DNA of 11,872 bases from an uncultured Eubacterium sp. GTDB lineage: Bacteria > Bacillota > Clostridia > Lachnospirales > Lachnospiraceae. The notes beneath the pieces were generated by a model, which saw nothing but the letters and a program-made list of their open reading frames with translations, was not told the origin of the DNA and made no database searches. Positions within the stretch are counted from its first letter, which is position 1; every line of letters begins with the position of its first letter. Below, piece by piece: positions 1-6,460 of this stretch. The stretch is taken from positions 1-11,872 of the forward strand of contig CAJUHV010000095.1 in assembly GCA_910586445.1 (NCBI GenBank). Reading direction: 5' to 3'. Position numbers and translations under genes: made by a program.

Positions 1-195
1 ATGCCTGTGCTGTAACGCGGCGCTGAGATGATTTTTGAAGGACGTTTTTTTATGGTGTTTTTTAAGGAGCCGGTTTGTGTGCCATACGCTGAAACCATCT
101 TTCAGGCCTGCACAGCTGGCGCTGTACTGCCGGAATGCACAAGTTCTGAAAATGCCAAAACCTCCTGAAAAGTTCTGCGTTTTGCACAAAATCAT
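1..195 (-). CDS. Open reading frame running off the window edge, downstream of tnpB (identity unknown)
   Basis: An ATG at 195-193 overlaps the tnpB stop codon in an ATGA arrangement, and the frame stays open for 65 codons to the window edge. The position fits the start of the IS66 tnpC transposase. However, the visible residues (beginning MILCKTQNFSGG, later rich in Lys, His and Arg) do not show the leucine-zipper-like start usual for TnpC. A second possible initiation, an AGGAGG at about 168-173 followed by TTG, stops after 18 codons. This could be a small IS accessory ORF, a noncoding spacer before tnpC, or a degraded start. Low confidence that it is translated. Confidence 0.25.
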   Translation of the reverse strand, partial: MILCKTQNFSGGFGIFRTCAFRQYSASCAGLKDGFSVWHTNRLLKKHHKKTSFKNHLSAALQHRH

Positions 196-554
196 CCCAT
201 ATATTCCGGCGGCTCCACTGGCCTGACGGATTTTTTCGGTGTGATTGTCAGCCCTTCCATCAGCCGGCGGAACTGCTGCTGCGTCAGCTGGCGCACTTCC
301 TCCGGATTGCGGGGCCGCTGGAAACGGCTTTCGGAAAGCCTCTTATATAACAGGAGCCATCCGTCCCCCTCCCATACAGGCCCTTTGATGCGGTCCGTCC
401 GTCTGCCGCAGAACAGATAAAGCGTATCAGGGACATACGGACGGTTCCCGGTCTGCGCCTCTATAAGCGCCGCCAGCCGGTCCATGCCGGAGCGCAGGTC
501 AGTGTAACCGCAGACGATATAAACGGCTTTGAAACAGGCGGCGTCATTCAGCAT
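192..554 (-). CDS. tnpB: IS66 family accessory protein TnpB (IS66 Orf2-like)
   Basis: A 120-residue protein with the full set of IS66 Orf2 landmarks: CGYTDLR at residues 15-21, LFCGRRTDRIK at 47-57, WEGDGWLLLYKRL at 61-73, and the RNPEEVRQLTQQQFRRLMEGL block at about 82-102. Length matches the family. It is one of the accessory proteins needed for IS66 transposition together with TnpA and TnpC; its biochemical role is not established. The ATG at 554 is preferred over an upstream in-frame ATG at 581 because homologues start just before the conserved core and because 554 overlaps the tnpA stop by 11 nt (ATGCTGAATGA), the usual coupled arrangement. No Shine-Dalgarno is visible, which agrees with translational coupling. 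It appears intact. Confidence 0.93.
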   Translation of the reverse strand: MLNDAACFKAVYIVCGYTDLRSGMDRLAALIEAQTGNRPYVPDTLYLFCGRRTDRIKGPVWEGDGWLLLYKRLSESRFQRPRNPEEVRQLTQQQFRRLMEGLTITPKKSVRPVEPPEYMG

Positions 555-918
555 GCTGCACCGCCCTGAGGACCTCAGCAAGAAGGGGCATGGATGTGGC
601 TCCTGTTACATGGATGGAGAATCCCTTTATGGAAATATCCAGCCCTGGCTGCGGATTTCCATCTTCCTGCTCCTGATGCTGTAAAAGTCCAGGCCGCACA
701 GGGACCACCTGCTGTGCAGGCATTTTCGTCTGAATGGTTTCCAGGCAGGCCTTCCTTACACGGCGGAGCCGGTAATAATAATTCGCTTTTGTGATGCCGT
801 GGCAGGCGCACCATTCGACAACGCTCATGCCGACCGGGCGGCCCTGGCAGTCTTTGATCTGTGCGGCCCATTCCCGGAGACGGCACTGCTCAGCCATCAT
901 GGTTGTTTCTGAACTCAT
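544..918 (-). CDS. tnpA: IS66 family accessory protein TnpA (helix-turn-helix, IS66 Orf1-like)
   Basis: A 124-residue protein with an N-terminal DNA-binding segment of helix-turn-helix type (SVVEWCACHGITKANYYYRLR, about residues 32-52), the signature of IS66 Orf1 proteins. A poorly conserved Gln/Pro-rich middle follows, then a C-terminal GFSIHV...LLAEVLRAV motif typical of the family's end. The start at 918 is chosen over an in-frame ATG at 945 because AGGAGG sits six to seven bases upstream of it; the longer start lies inside a hairpin and has no ribosome binding site. It is the first gene of the element, overlaps tnpB by 11 nt, and looks complete. Confidence 0.88.
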   Translation of the reverse strand: MSSETTMMAEQCRLREWAAQIKDCQGRPVGMSVVEWCACHGITKANYYYRLRRVRKACLETIQTKMPAQQVVPVRPGLLQHQEQEDGNPQPGLDISIKGFSIHVTGATSMPLLAEVLRAVQHAE

Positions 919-937
919 AGACTTACCTCCTGATGTC

Positions 938-970
938 GGTATCAAAAGTTGAGACTTAACTTTTCATACC
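938..970. repeat. Inverted repeat (13-bp stem, 7-nt loop) just upstream of the tnpA ribosome binding site
   Basis: The arms GGTATCAAAAGTT (938-950) and AACTTTTCATACC (958-970) are complementary with one mismatch around the loop GAGACTT. The structure ends about 8 bases before the AGGAGG of tnpA on the minus strand. It could be an operator, or an RNA hairpin that limits tnpA translation or impinging transcription. It has no following T-run, so it is not a simple terminator. The structure is seen directly; the role is inference. Confidence 0.6.
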
Positions 971-1022
971 TTGATAGAAATATAGTCTATTGTCACACAT
1001 TTTTCCTTCGCAGTCGAGGTAT

Positions 1023-1040
1023 GTACTATCTACCGTTTAC
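1023..1040. repeat. Candidate IS66 terminal inverted repeat (outer left end)
   Basis: On the minus strand the segment reads GTAAACGGTAGATAGTAC, beginning with the GTAA typical of IS66 family ends, and lies about 120 bp upstream of tnpA. The partner end lies outside the window, so this is not verified. Confidence 0.45.
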
Positions 1041-1218
1041 TGTAGTTCCTTGTAAAATGACCTAATAAGCAGCTTAAATACAGTAACTATGTGGCTTTCA
1101 GCCACTTTCACGGCACAGCTGTGAATAATTCAGGTTTATTCGTATCATCAAGATACATTTTGCCTTTTTTCGTATTTATGCATTATTTCTAATCAATTTT
1201 TAATTTTCATATGCTACA
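1041..1218. other. AT-rich intergenic region between the IS66 end and the pyruvyl transferase operon
   Basis: No gene is seen. There are two small hairpins: GTGGCT-TTC-AGCCAC at 1091-1105 and GTATC-ATCAA-GATAC at 1142-1156. Neither is followed by a T-run on the minus strand, where a terminator for the operon ending at 1219 would be expected, so no convincing terminator was found. On the plus strand the second hairpin is followed by ATTTTGCCTTTTTT, which is only weakly terminator-like. Confidence 0.5.
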
Positions 1219-2574
1219 TTACATAAAAAGCCACTTGACCTTTTCACGCACCGGCTCCGGTAAAAGACCTGCCAGTTTTTTCTTCCAGTTCATGCCGCTG
1301 TCCTGCTTTACTGCTTCGGACTTTAGGAATGCATAATATTCCTGCAGATGCTTTGTCTGATCCGGCAGCGGAAGTGTGTGAAGAGGCTTCAAAGGGCCAT
1401 GCGGCACTAATTCCGCTATGCGTTCATCAAATGGGCTGACGCCATATCCGCTGTCTGGCATATAGATATGTCCCAGCCCATTGTTCTCCAAAAACGACGC
1501 ATAATGCGCAAAGCGCTGCGCATGTCCTTTTTGTACACTGGAAAAATCGGCGTGCTCGTATACATTGAAAATATCCGTATCATCACTGATCTCCTGCGCC
1601 AGCATATGCGGAATCTGATGATACTCTGCCAGCTCTAAGATCCTGCCGTCCGGCACAAAAATAAATGCAGGCGTGCCTGCCAGAATGGCAGCTATATTTC
1701 CATGGATACGTGTGCCGAAAGAAAAGTCCACTGTTTCCAAAAATGCCAGCCATGAGCGGACATCTGTAAAGCCTGTTTCGCAGCCTAAAGCACACATACG
1801 GCTGTGCATCTGCCACGGATAGCCTTTGTTGATCTTTGGAAATTTTTCGCGGTCGATGGATACCCCTGCGTATAACAGCAGCAGGTCATCGATTCCCTGC
1901 GGTACATATGTGTAGTGTGCAAACTGCTTTGCACTTGATAAGATAAACTTGTTCAGCTTTGCTGAAATCTGTATTTTAAAATTGACACTTACCGGCGACT
2001 CTGCGCCAATGGCCTTTGGCTCCTTAAACGGCAGCTTGGACCCATACAGATACATGGAGGGACAGCCGATTATGGTAAAGTCTTTTTCCTGCGTATATCC
2101 AAGATGTTTTAAGTATTGTGCCGTGATTTCGCCGCGTACGCCCAGCATTGCTGATTTATTTAAGACAGCCTTTACAAACCCGGATACCGTGCGGTCAAAA
2201 TCCGGTGACGTTTCCTTATTCCCGCTGACCCCTGCCTGAATGCCGACACCGATTACAATACAAGGAATTGTCAGCTTTTTTACAAGTGCAGTAATATATT
2301 TCAGCTGCGTAAGGAAAGAATCGCGGAATGCATTTGCCAATGGAATTACAAAAAAGTCGTATTCTTCATTCCACTGTGCGATCTGCCTGCCGTCAAAAAA
2401 CCGGTTTACGGATATGGCAGTAATAACCGTGTCCTTCTGCATAAGCATACGCATGATACTGTATGGAAAAAGCATGTTTCCAGCATTATCCCAGATCAGG
2501 TTTTCAAATATAATCCGGCTCTGGTCAGGACTTTCCAACGGCGAAAATCCGGCCCGCATTAAAATCTTTGGCAT
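1219..2574 (-). CDS. Polysaccharide pyruvyl transferase family protein (longer copy, 451 aa)
   Basis: Members of this family transfer pyruvate from phosphoenolpyruvate onto sugar residues of extracellular or cell-wall polysaccharide, forming ketals; some relatives act on other acceptors. Visible landmarks are an early NAGN motif at 30-33, a hydrophobic strand IVIGVGIQAG at about 106-115, GVRGEITAQYL at 145-155, GCPSMYLYG at 170-178, and the family's C-terminal block FGTRIHGNIAAILAGTPAFI at 286-305, with the conserved Arg289 and His291. The tail after 345 (helical, ending LLPEPVREKVKWLF) is longer than usual and may contact membrane or a partner. GGAGG lies 5 nt before the ATG. It is the last gene of the operon, 17 bp after a second family member with which it shares little beyond motifs, so they are not a recent duplication. 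Family is confident; acceptor unknown. Confidence 0.85.
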   Translation of the reverse strand: MPKILMRAGFSPLESPDQSRIIFENLIWDNAGNMLFPYSIMRMLMQKDTVITAISVNRFFDGRQIAQWNEEYDFFVIPLANAFRDSFLTQLKYITALVKKLTIPCIVIGVGIQAGVSGNKETSPDFDRTVSGFVKAVLNKSAMLGVRGEITAQYLKHLGYTQEKDFTIIGCPSMYLYGSKLPFKEPKAIGAESPVSVNFKIQISAKLNKFILSSAKQFAHYTYVPQGIDDLLLLYAGVSIDREKFPKINKGYPWQMHSRMCALGCETGFTDVRSWLAFLETVDFSFGTRIHGNIAAILAGTPAFIFVPDGRILELAEYHQIPHMLAQEISDDTDIFNVYEHADFSSVQKGHAQRFAHYASFLENNGLGHIYMPDSGYGVSPFDERIAELVPHGPLKPLHTLPLPDQTKHLQEYYAFLKSEAVKQDSGMNWKKKLAGLLPEPVREKVKWLFM

Positions 2575-2591
2575 ACGGCCCTCCTATTTTA

Positions 2592-3650
2592 TCACAATAT
2601 GATATTGCGGATCGTCTCAATCGTGGCTTTTTTCATCGCTTCAATCCGCGGTTCGCAGTATCCTTTTTCCATAGCGGCCTCCAGCTGCCTGACAACACCG
2701 GATGCATCCATCAGGCTGCTCCCGCTCAGATAGCGTTCCTCTGCGCCGACTGCCTGGGCAAACAGGTTCATTTTATCGTTCCATACAAGCCCTACTGACG
2801 GAATCCCCAGTGAGGTCGCCAATATATTTGCATGCAGCCTGGCAGCAATCACGCCCCGGCAGCCTGCGATCTTTTTTACAAGCTGCCTGCCGCTTTTTAC
2901 ATTGCGTCCCATATAGCGCCTGCCCATAATTCCCATGCGGCTTAAAATCTCCCTGCCAAACAAATCATCCTGTGCCATTCCGTTTGTAAACAGCTCCCAT
3001 TCATAGCCTTTTTTCTGCATCATTAAAATAATCTGTTCATACATCCGGCAGATTTCTTCTACCGAAAAGCGGTTTCCGTTTGCTTCAAAAATTTCGGGAC
3101 GGATAATGCCTATGCCGATCTTTTTCGCATGCGCTTTCTTTTGGATGCCATACGCCTCTGCTGCCCATACAGCCGGGTCAAGCACCAGCCTCGGCGGGTA
3201 TTTCCTCGGCGTCTTTATATACATAAGCAGCTGCGCAAAATCTCCCCTTGTTGTGACCTGCATTGTCTGCGGCTTTTGGAACAGCTCCTCCAGCAGCTTT
3301 TCATTCTGCGGCTTTGGGTTTATTCTGTTGATCCCGACTGCATTAAAATACACCTCTGTCTTTTTCCCCAGCATGGCAAATATTTCCTTGAGCCTGTTGT
3401 TAAACACTACGGAATTCATGCCGCCTCCCGGAAATACGACAGCCGCCTTTCCCTCCAGCTGCTTCTTTAAAAGCTCCAGATCCTGCTCGTAGACATCCGC
3501 CAGCGATACCCTGACAGCGATGTTTTGTTCTGCAGCAGTTTTTTCAATCAAATACTTACAGCATTCTGCGATAATCGGATCTCCATAATTTGTTATATGC
3601 ATCCTGCTGAATACTAAAATCTCTTTAACAGTCCCCATATTTTCTACCAT
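2592..3650 (-). CDS. Polysaccharide pyruvyl transferase family protein (CsaB-like, 352 aa)
   Basis: The protein shows the standard order of family motifs: NYGD at 21-24, VVFPGGGMNSVVF at 71-83, a TTRGDFA turn at 133-139, DPAVW at 158-162, the start of the second lobe KKIGIGIIRPEIF at 177-189, and VIAARLHANILATSLGIPSVGL at about 267-288 with the conserved Arg-Leu-His. Length is typical. CsaB-type enzymes pyruvylate a secondary cell-wall polysaccharide that anchors S-layer proteins; whether this one does so is inference. The start overlaps the stop of the beta-helix gene by 7 nt and lacks a clear Shine-Dalgarno, so translation is probably coupled. An alternative ATG four codons downstream (3638) is equally weak. 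Two transferases in a row with no glycosyltransferase nearby suggests they decorate a polymer made elsewhere. Confidence 0.86.
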   Translation of the reverse strand: MVENMGTVKEILVFSRMHITNYGDPIIAECCKYLIEKTAAEQNIAVRVSLADVYEQDLELLKKQLEGKAAVVFPGGGMNSVVFNNRLKEIFAMLGKKTEVYFNAVGINRINPKPQNEKLLEELFQKPQTMQVTTRGDFAQLLMYIKTPRKYPPRLVLDPAVWAAEAYGIQKKAHAKKIGIGIIRPEIFEANGNRFSVEEICRMYEQIILMMQKKGYEWELFTNGMAQDDLFGREILSRMGIMGRRYMGRNVKSGRQLVKKIAGCRGVIAARLHANILATSLGIPSVGLVWNDKMNLFAQAVGAEERYLSGSSLMDASGVVRQLEAAMEKGYCEPRIEAMKKATIETIRNIIL

Positions 3651-4762
3651 GCATATTTCTGATTCTTTGAAACCTGCGGCTGCTTAACAAAATGAATCTC
3701 ATATGCTTTCTCTTTCCCTGCCTTGGCGTAGCATTTATTTTTCTGCATAATCAGCTTTCCATACTGTGAAGAGGAGTGTGAATATACAAGCATTCCCTGC
3801 CTGCCGCCCTTGATCACATTGTTCTTTACCCGGATTACTGCGGAATTCATCGCAGACGGTGCTTTTCCAAACATCGCGATATGCAGCCCGACTGAATAAG
3901 ACTCCCCGATACTGCCGTTATTGTTTGTAATTGTATTTCCTTCCACAGCTGCCCCGATGACATTAAACAGTGCCAGTGCTTCGCCTGTCTTTCCTTCGAT
4001 TTTGTTGTTTTTGATTACAATGTTTTTATGAAACTTATTTAAATATTTTCCGTTTTCTGTTTTTGTAAAATTCGCACAGATTCCACGCGCGCCTGATACC
4101 GTGCAGTTTTTGACCGTTACATTCTCACAGGTCTGTCCCTGTACCAGATTCTGTCCCCCTGCTGCTACCTTTGGAGCTGTGGCAGGCGTAGATATGTCGA
4201 TCTGAATCTGCTCTTCCCGGCAGTCCTGCGGGCAGTATCCGAGCGGCTTAACCTTACAGTTGTCCACTACAGTATCTTTTACCGCGATCAGCTCAATCGC
4301 ATGCCCCGCATAATTACAGGATACTTCCAGATTTTTAATCGTAATGTTCTGTCCGTGGGCGAACTGGATCATAGAGCCGCGCAGCCCCTCCTTGTCAATG
4401 TTTGTCCATGTACCGCCGTCCACCGTTACATTTTTGATCGATTTATAATGATCCTGTCTCGGCGTATCACCGCGGAATGCTCCCTGTAAGCAGATGATCT
4501 TGGCTCCCTTGGCAAGTATCGTCTGGTTGCTGTTTAAAATAATAGGCTTTACGATATAATAGGTCTCCCCGCTTTTTAAGCGCACCTCGCCGTCTGAAGC
4601 CAGCAGAGACTGAATCATACGGTAATCCTCTTTTCCCTCTCGATCACCGGTCGGCTCTGCCACGCCTGCCGATACGCTGACTGTCCCCATGGATATCCAT
4701 GCGATCACAAACAGCAATGCCGTAACAAGCCTCCACCCTGCATTCCCTTTCCTGTTGTCCAT
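3644..4762 (-). CDS. Secreted right-handed parallel beta-helix protein (pectin-lyase-like fold)
   Basis: The N-terminus is a signal peptide: a charged start (MDNRKGNAGWR), a hydrophobic core to about residue 24, and a likely cleavage after SVSA at residue 32. From about residue 55 to the end the chain is made of short Val/Ile/Asn strands recurring every 20-25 residues (NVTVDGGTW, ITIKNLEVSC, TVVDNCKVK, VTVKNCTVSG, IVIKNNKIEG, AAVEGNTITNNNG, IRVKNNVIKGG), the hallmark of a right-handed beta-helix. The insertion EEQIQIDIST near 183-192 resembles the acidic motif common in related gut Firmicutes proteins. Such proteins are often polysaccharide lyases, epimerases or binding modules; no catalytic residues can be assigned. 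AGGAGG lies 9 nt before the ATG. The gene is 42 bp after the coiled-coil gene and overlaps the next transferase gene, so one transcript is likely. Confidence 0.82.
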   Translation of the reverse strand: MDNRKGNAGWRLVTALLFVIAWISMGTVSVSAGVAEPTGDREGKEDYRMIQSLLASDGEVRLKSGETYYIVKPIILNSNQTILAKGAKIICLQGAFRGDTPRQDHYKSIKNVTVDGGTWTNIDKEGLRGSMIQFAHGQNITIKNLEVSCNYAGHAIELIAVKDTVVDNCKVKPLGYCPQDCREEQIQIDISTPATAPKVAAGGQNLVQGQTCENVTVKNCTVSGARGICANFTKTENGKYLNKFHKNIVIKNNKIEGKTGEALALFNVIGAAVEGNTITNNNGSIGESYSVGLHIAMFGKAPSAMNSAVIRVKNNVIKGGRQGMLVYSHSSSQYGKLIMQKNKCYAKAGKEKAYEIHFVKQPQVSKNQKYAW

Positions 4763-4804
4763 AAATATGTTCCTCCTTTCACCCTGCTGAATACAACATA
4801 AATG

Positions 4805-5278
4805 CTATTTTTTGTAATCATATACTTTCAAATACAGTACCTGCCCTGTACTGCCGCGCACTGCCGTAACAGAAACGACTCCCTGCTGATCCTTGTACGG
4901 CTCTGTGGAGCCATCCCAGTCATGCCCACTGCCGCCGGGATCTGAAAAATACCTTACCGGCTTTCCCATGTAATACATCCTGTCAGCTGAAACACTGTAA
5001 TCCATCCCAAAAATGCCATACATGCTGCAGCATTCCGCCGCTTTCTGCTGCGCATTTTTGCGGCTTTCCAGCTCCATCAGCTTATGCTCTACAGAATAAA
5101 TCTCACACTCCAGCTGAACGTTCTCCCCGTGATCCGCACGGAGCATTTCCTTTTTTTCTGCAAGCACTGCCATAAACCGGTCAATCAGACTCACGGACTT
5201 TTTGATCTCTGCACGCAGCTGATTTACGCGCCCGCCGACATGACCCATATCACGATAGGATATATTGATATCATCCAT
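4805..5278 (-). CDS. Unknown protein with N-terminal coiled-coil and small C-terminal beta domain (157 aa)
   Basis: Not recognised as a named family. Residues 10-90 are highly charged and predicted helical with heptad-like spacing (GGRVNQLRAEIKKSV..., then EIYSVEHKLMELESRKNAQQ), suggesting a helical hairpin or coiled coil, superficially like WXG100-sized proteins but without a WXG motif. From about residue 100 a small beta-rich module follows (YYMGKPVRYFSD...GVVSVTAVRG...LYLKVYDYK). It reminds me of short GK-VRYF-type C-terminal modules in Firmicutes regulatory or surface proteins; this is impressionistic. No signal peptide. It is the first sizeable gene of the operon. The ATG at 5278 is 15 nt from the AAGGAG, which instead sits properly before a 5-codon ORF overlapping this start, so coupled translation is likely. 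Confidence 0.65.
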   Translation of the reverse strand: MDDINISYRDMGHVGGRVNQLRAEIKKSVSLIDRFMAVLAEKKEMLRADHGENVQLECEIYSVEHKLMELESRKNAQQKAAECCSMYGIFGMDYSVSADRMYYMGKPVRYFSDPGGSGHDWDGSTEPYKDQQGVVSVTAVRGSTGQVLYLKVYDYKK

Positions 5279-5288
5279 AAAATCTCAT
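5271..5288 (-). CDS. Five-codon minigene (MRFYG) overlapping the start of the coiled-coil gene
   Basis: The best Shine-Dalgarno in this leader, AAGGAG at 5294-5299, has ideal 5-nt spacing to the ATG at 5288, not to the gene start at 5278. That ATG opens a frame of five codons ending in a TGA at 5273-5271, inside the first codons of the downstream gene. Ribosomes ending there could reinitiate at 5278. The ORF is visible; its translation is inference. Confidence 0.35.
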   Translation of the reverse strand: MRFYG

Positions 5289-5359
5289 ACCTGCTCCTTT
5301 CCATTTTTCCGCCCGCAGACATAAGCCCGCAGGCTGTGACCTGTTTTCAGTTCCTTCAT
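5285..5359 (-). CDS. Small leader ORF 2 (24 codons) overlapping the preceding and following mini-ORFs
   Basis: The ATG at 5359-5357 overlaps the stop of leader ORF 1 (TGATG), and its own TGA at 5287-5285 overlaps the ATG of the five-codon minigene (ATGA). The product would begin MKELKTGHSLRAYVCGRKNG and is basic. The same frame is open upstream to 5431 without an ATG, so a longer product from a non-ATG start cannot be excluded. No recognised family. Translation not proven. Confidence 0.35.
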   Translation of the reverse strand: MKELKTGHSLRAYVCGRKNGKEQV

Positions 5360-5472
5360 CAGGCATACACGGCTTTTTCTGCAAAAAAACAACTCTTCAC
5401 CGGCTTGTGGTATAATAGAGCCATCCAGAAACTATCACCCAATACGCCAATAAAGAATTGTTCCAACACCAT
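5359..5472 (-). CDS. Small leader ORF 1 (37 aa) at the head of the pyruvyl transferase operon
   Basis: The ATG at 5472 follows a weak AGGA element and opens a 37-residue frame starting MVLEQFFIGVLGDSFWMALL and ending KAVYA. The first half is hydrophobic, and the stop overlaps the next small ORF by one nucleotide. It lies about 50 nt after the predicted transcription start of the operon promoter. It could be a leader peptide, a small membrane-active protein, or chance. The chain of overlapping stop and start codons raises the likelihood that the leader is translated. Confidence 0.35.
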   Translation of the reverse strand: MVLEQFFIGVLGDSFWMALLYHKPVKSCFFAEKAVYA

Positions 5473-5530
5473 TTATTTTCCTATGACATTTGCAAAACCG
5501 CCTGCCGCTTCTATAAAATAATTCTCTTTT

Positions 5531-5559
5531 ATTTTAGTAGATCTTACAAATGTTGTCAA
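5531..5559 (-). promoter_or_regulatory. Sigma-A type promoter for the coiled-coil / beta-helix / pyruvyl transferase operon
   Basis: On the minus strand a perfect -35 box TTGACA (5554-5559) is followed after exactly 17 bp by TAAAAT (5531-5536). Transcription should begin near 5524, giving a leader of about 245 nt before the gene start at 5278. It is the strongest promoter match found in the window. The upstream gene ends at 5624, so the promoter sits in the 345-bp gap 5279-5623, which otherwise holds only the small leader ORFs. Confidence 0.8.
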
Positions 5560-5623
5560 TACAAAACCCCACTTATTATCTTAATAATCAAAAAAATATA
5601 ATCCATGTTTATCCTGATTTTTC

Positions 5624-6436
5624 TTACATATTCCTCATAAAAGCAATATCCTGCTTCGCAGTTTCCGGGTTCATTTCCTCACGCAGCAGATACATGTCCG
5701 GCCTGTTTTTATGAAGCCATTCGCAGACCGCGCCGTATTCTATGACACCCCCTCCCAGCGGCACCGGACAGTACCCGCCGTTTTTATCCAGATAAAAATC
5801 CTTGATATGCACTGCCTCTATATACTGCCCGATGGCAGACAGCCATTCTTTCCAATACTGCTCCTGATCTGTCTGATCAGGATACTGAAGCAGGTTGGAG
5901 GCATCGAATATAATGCGCAGATGCGCAGGATCGCCGATCTTGTCAATGACGAAAAGCACTGTTTCCAGATCCTCAAGCGGATGCCAGTACACTGGCTCAA
6001 TCGCAAATTTTACATCCAGCCGCGCGGCCTCATCTACAACCCGTTTAATGCTGTCCAGCATATACGGCTGCCACCGCAGCTTCTCACTCCGGTTTAAATG
6101 CAGGTATGCAGTCTCCGTACCTACTGCCCCGGCACCAGCCTGCCTGCTGTATAAAAGGCATTTTTTTAATGTCCTTACCGCATAGTCGCGGATTACCGGA
6201 TCTGGATTGCCCAGATCCATATAGCACCCAAATACAGGGATCTCTATCTTCCATTTCTCAAACGCAGCCCGAATGCGTTCCAAATGGTTTTCGGTAATAT
6301 CCTCGTATCGTTCGATCCCTGCAAATACCTTCGGCAGTGCCAGCTGCGCAGCCTCATAGCCCTCTTCATGCAGCAGCTGTGCCATTTTTTCAATCTCCCG
6401 CTTTCCATAATCATGCGCACGTACGCCTATTTTCAT
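5624..6436 (-). CDS. Sugar phosphate isomerase/epimerase family protein (xylose isomerase-like TIM barrel)
   Basis: A 270-residue protein of the xylose isomerase-like TIM barrel superfamily, which includes keto-sugar epimerases and inosose or hydroxypyruvate isomerases acting through a divalent metal. Candidate metal ligands stand at the expected strand ends: Glu147 (FAIEPVYW), Asp178 (IIFDASN), His210 (AVHIKDF) and Glu253 or Glu254 (LLREEM). The start MKIGVRAHDYGK is the first barrel strand, and the length is typical. GGTGGAG precedes the ATG by 4 nt. It lies 24 bp after rhaM in the same direction, so they are probably cotranscribed, which suggests an L-rhamnose or related deoxy-keto-sugar as substrate. 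That substrate is inference: the classical L-rhamnose isomerase RhaA is a different, larger protein, and no kinase or aldolase is in view. Confidence 0.85.
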   Translation of the reverse strand: MKIGVRAHDYGKREIEKMAQLLHEEGYEAAQLALPKVFAGIERYEDITENHLERIRAAFEKWKIEIPVFGCYMDLGNPDPVIRDYAVRTLKKCLLYSRQAGAGAVGTETAYLHLNRSEKLRWQPYMLDSIKRVVDEAARLDVKFAIEPVYWHPLEDLETVLFVIDKIGDPAHLRIIFDASNLLQYPDQTDQEQYWKEWLSAIGQYIEAVHIKDFYLDKNGGYCPVPLGGGVIEYGAVCEWLHKNRPDMYLLREEMNPETAKQDIAFMRNM

Positions 6437-6460
6437 TTTACTCCACCGCCTTTATAAAAA

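Larger units (their letters stand above)
1..1040 (-). mobile_element. IS66-family insertion sequence, partial (left-end part; tnpC side cut off by window edge)
   Basis: tnpA and tnpB of IS66 type lie in their usual order and are translationally overlapped, which identifies the family. IS66 elements normally carry a third, large gene (tnpC, the DDE transposase) downstream; that side lies beyond position 1. The outer end next to tnpA is placed at 1040 because, read on the minus strand, the sequence there starts GTAAACGGTAGATAGTAC, and IS66 family ends characteristically begin GTAA. The boundary also separates the more GC-rich element from AT-rich flank. The opposite inverted repeat and the expected 8-bp target duplication cannot be checked here, so the exact end is inference. 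Confidence 0.75.

Noticed and set aside
1091..1105. Hairpin GTGGCT-TTC-AGCCAC as terminator of the pyruvyl transferase operon
   Set aside because: The stem is short and no T-run follows on the minus strand; recorded only as part of the intergenic region.
3106..3492. Plus-strand frames of more than 100 codons opposite the second pyruvyl transferase gene
   Set aside because: The minus-strand frame encodes a clear family protein. The plus-strand frames have no recognisable domain and no ribosome binding site.
5408..5416. Extended -10 sequence TGGTATAAT on the plus strand
   Set aside because: No -35 match at the right distance and no plus-strand gene downstream before 7302. It lies inside leader ORF 1 of the opposite strand and is probably chance.
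5590..5618. Possible terminator after the isomerase gene (short stem then T-run on the minus strand)
   Set aside because: Only a 4-bp AT-rich stem with a long loop precedes the seven-T run, too weak to call as an intrinsic terminator.
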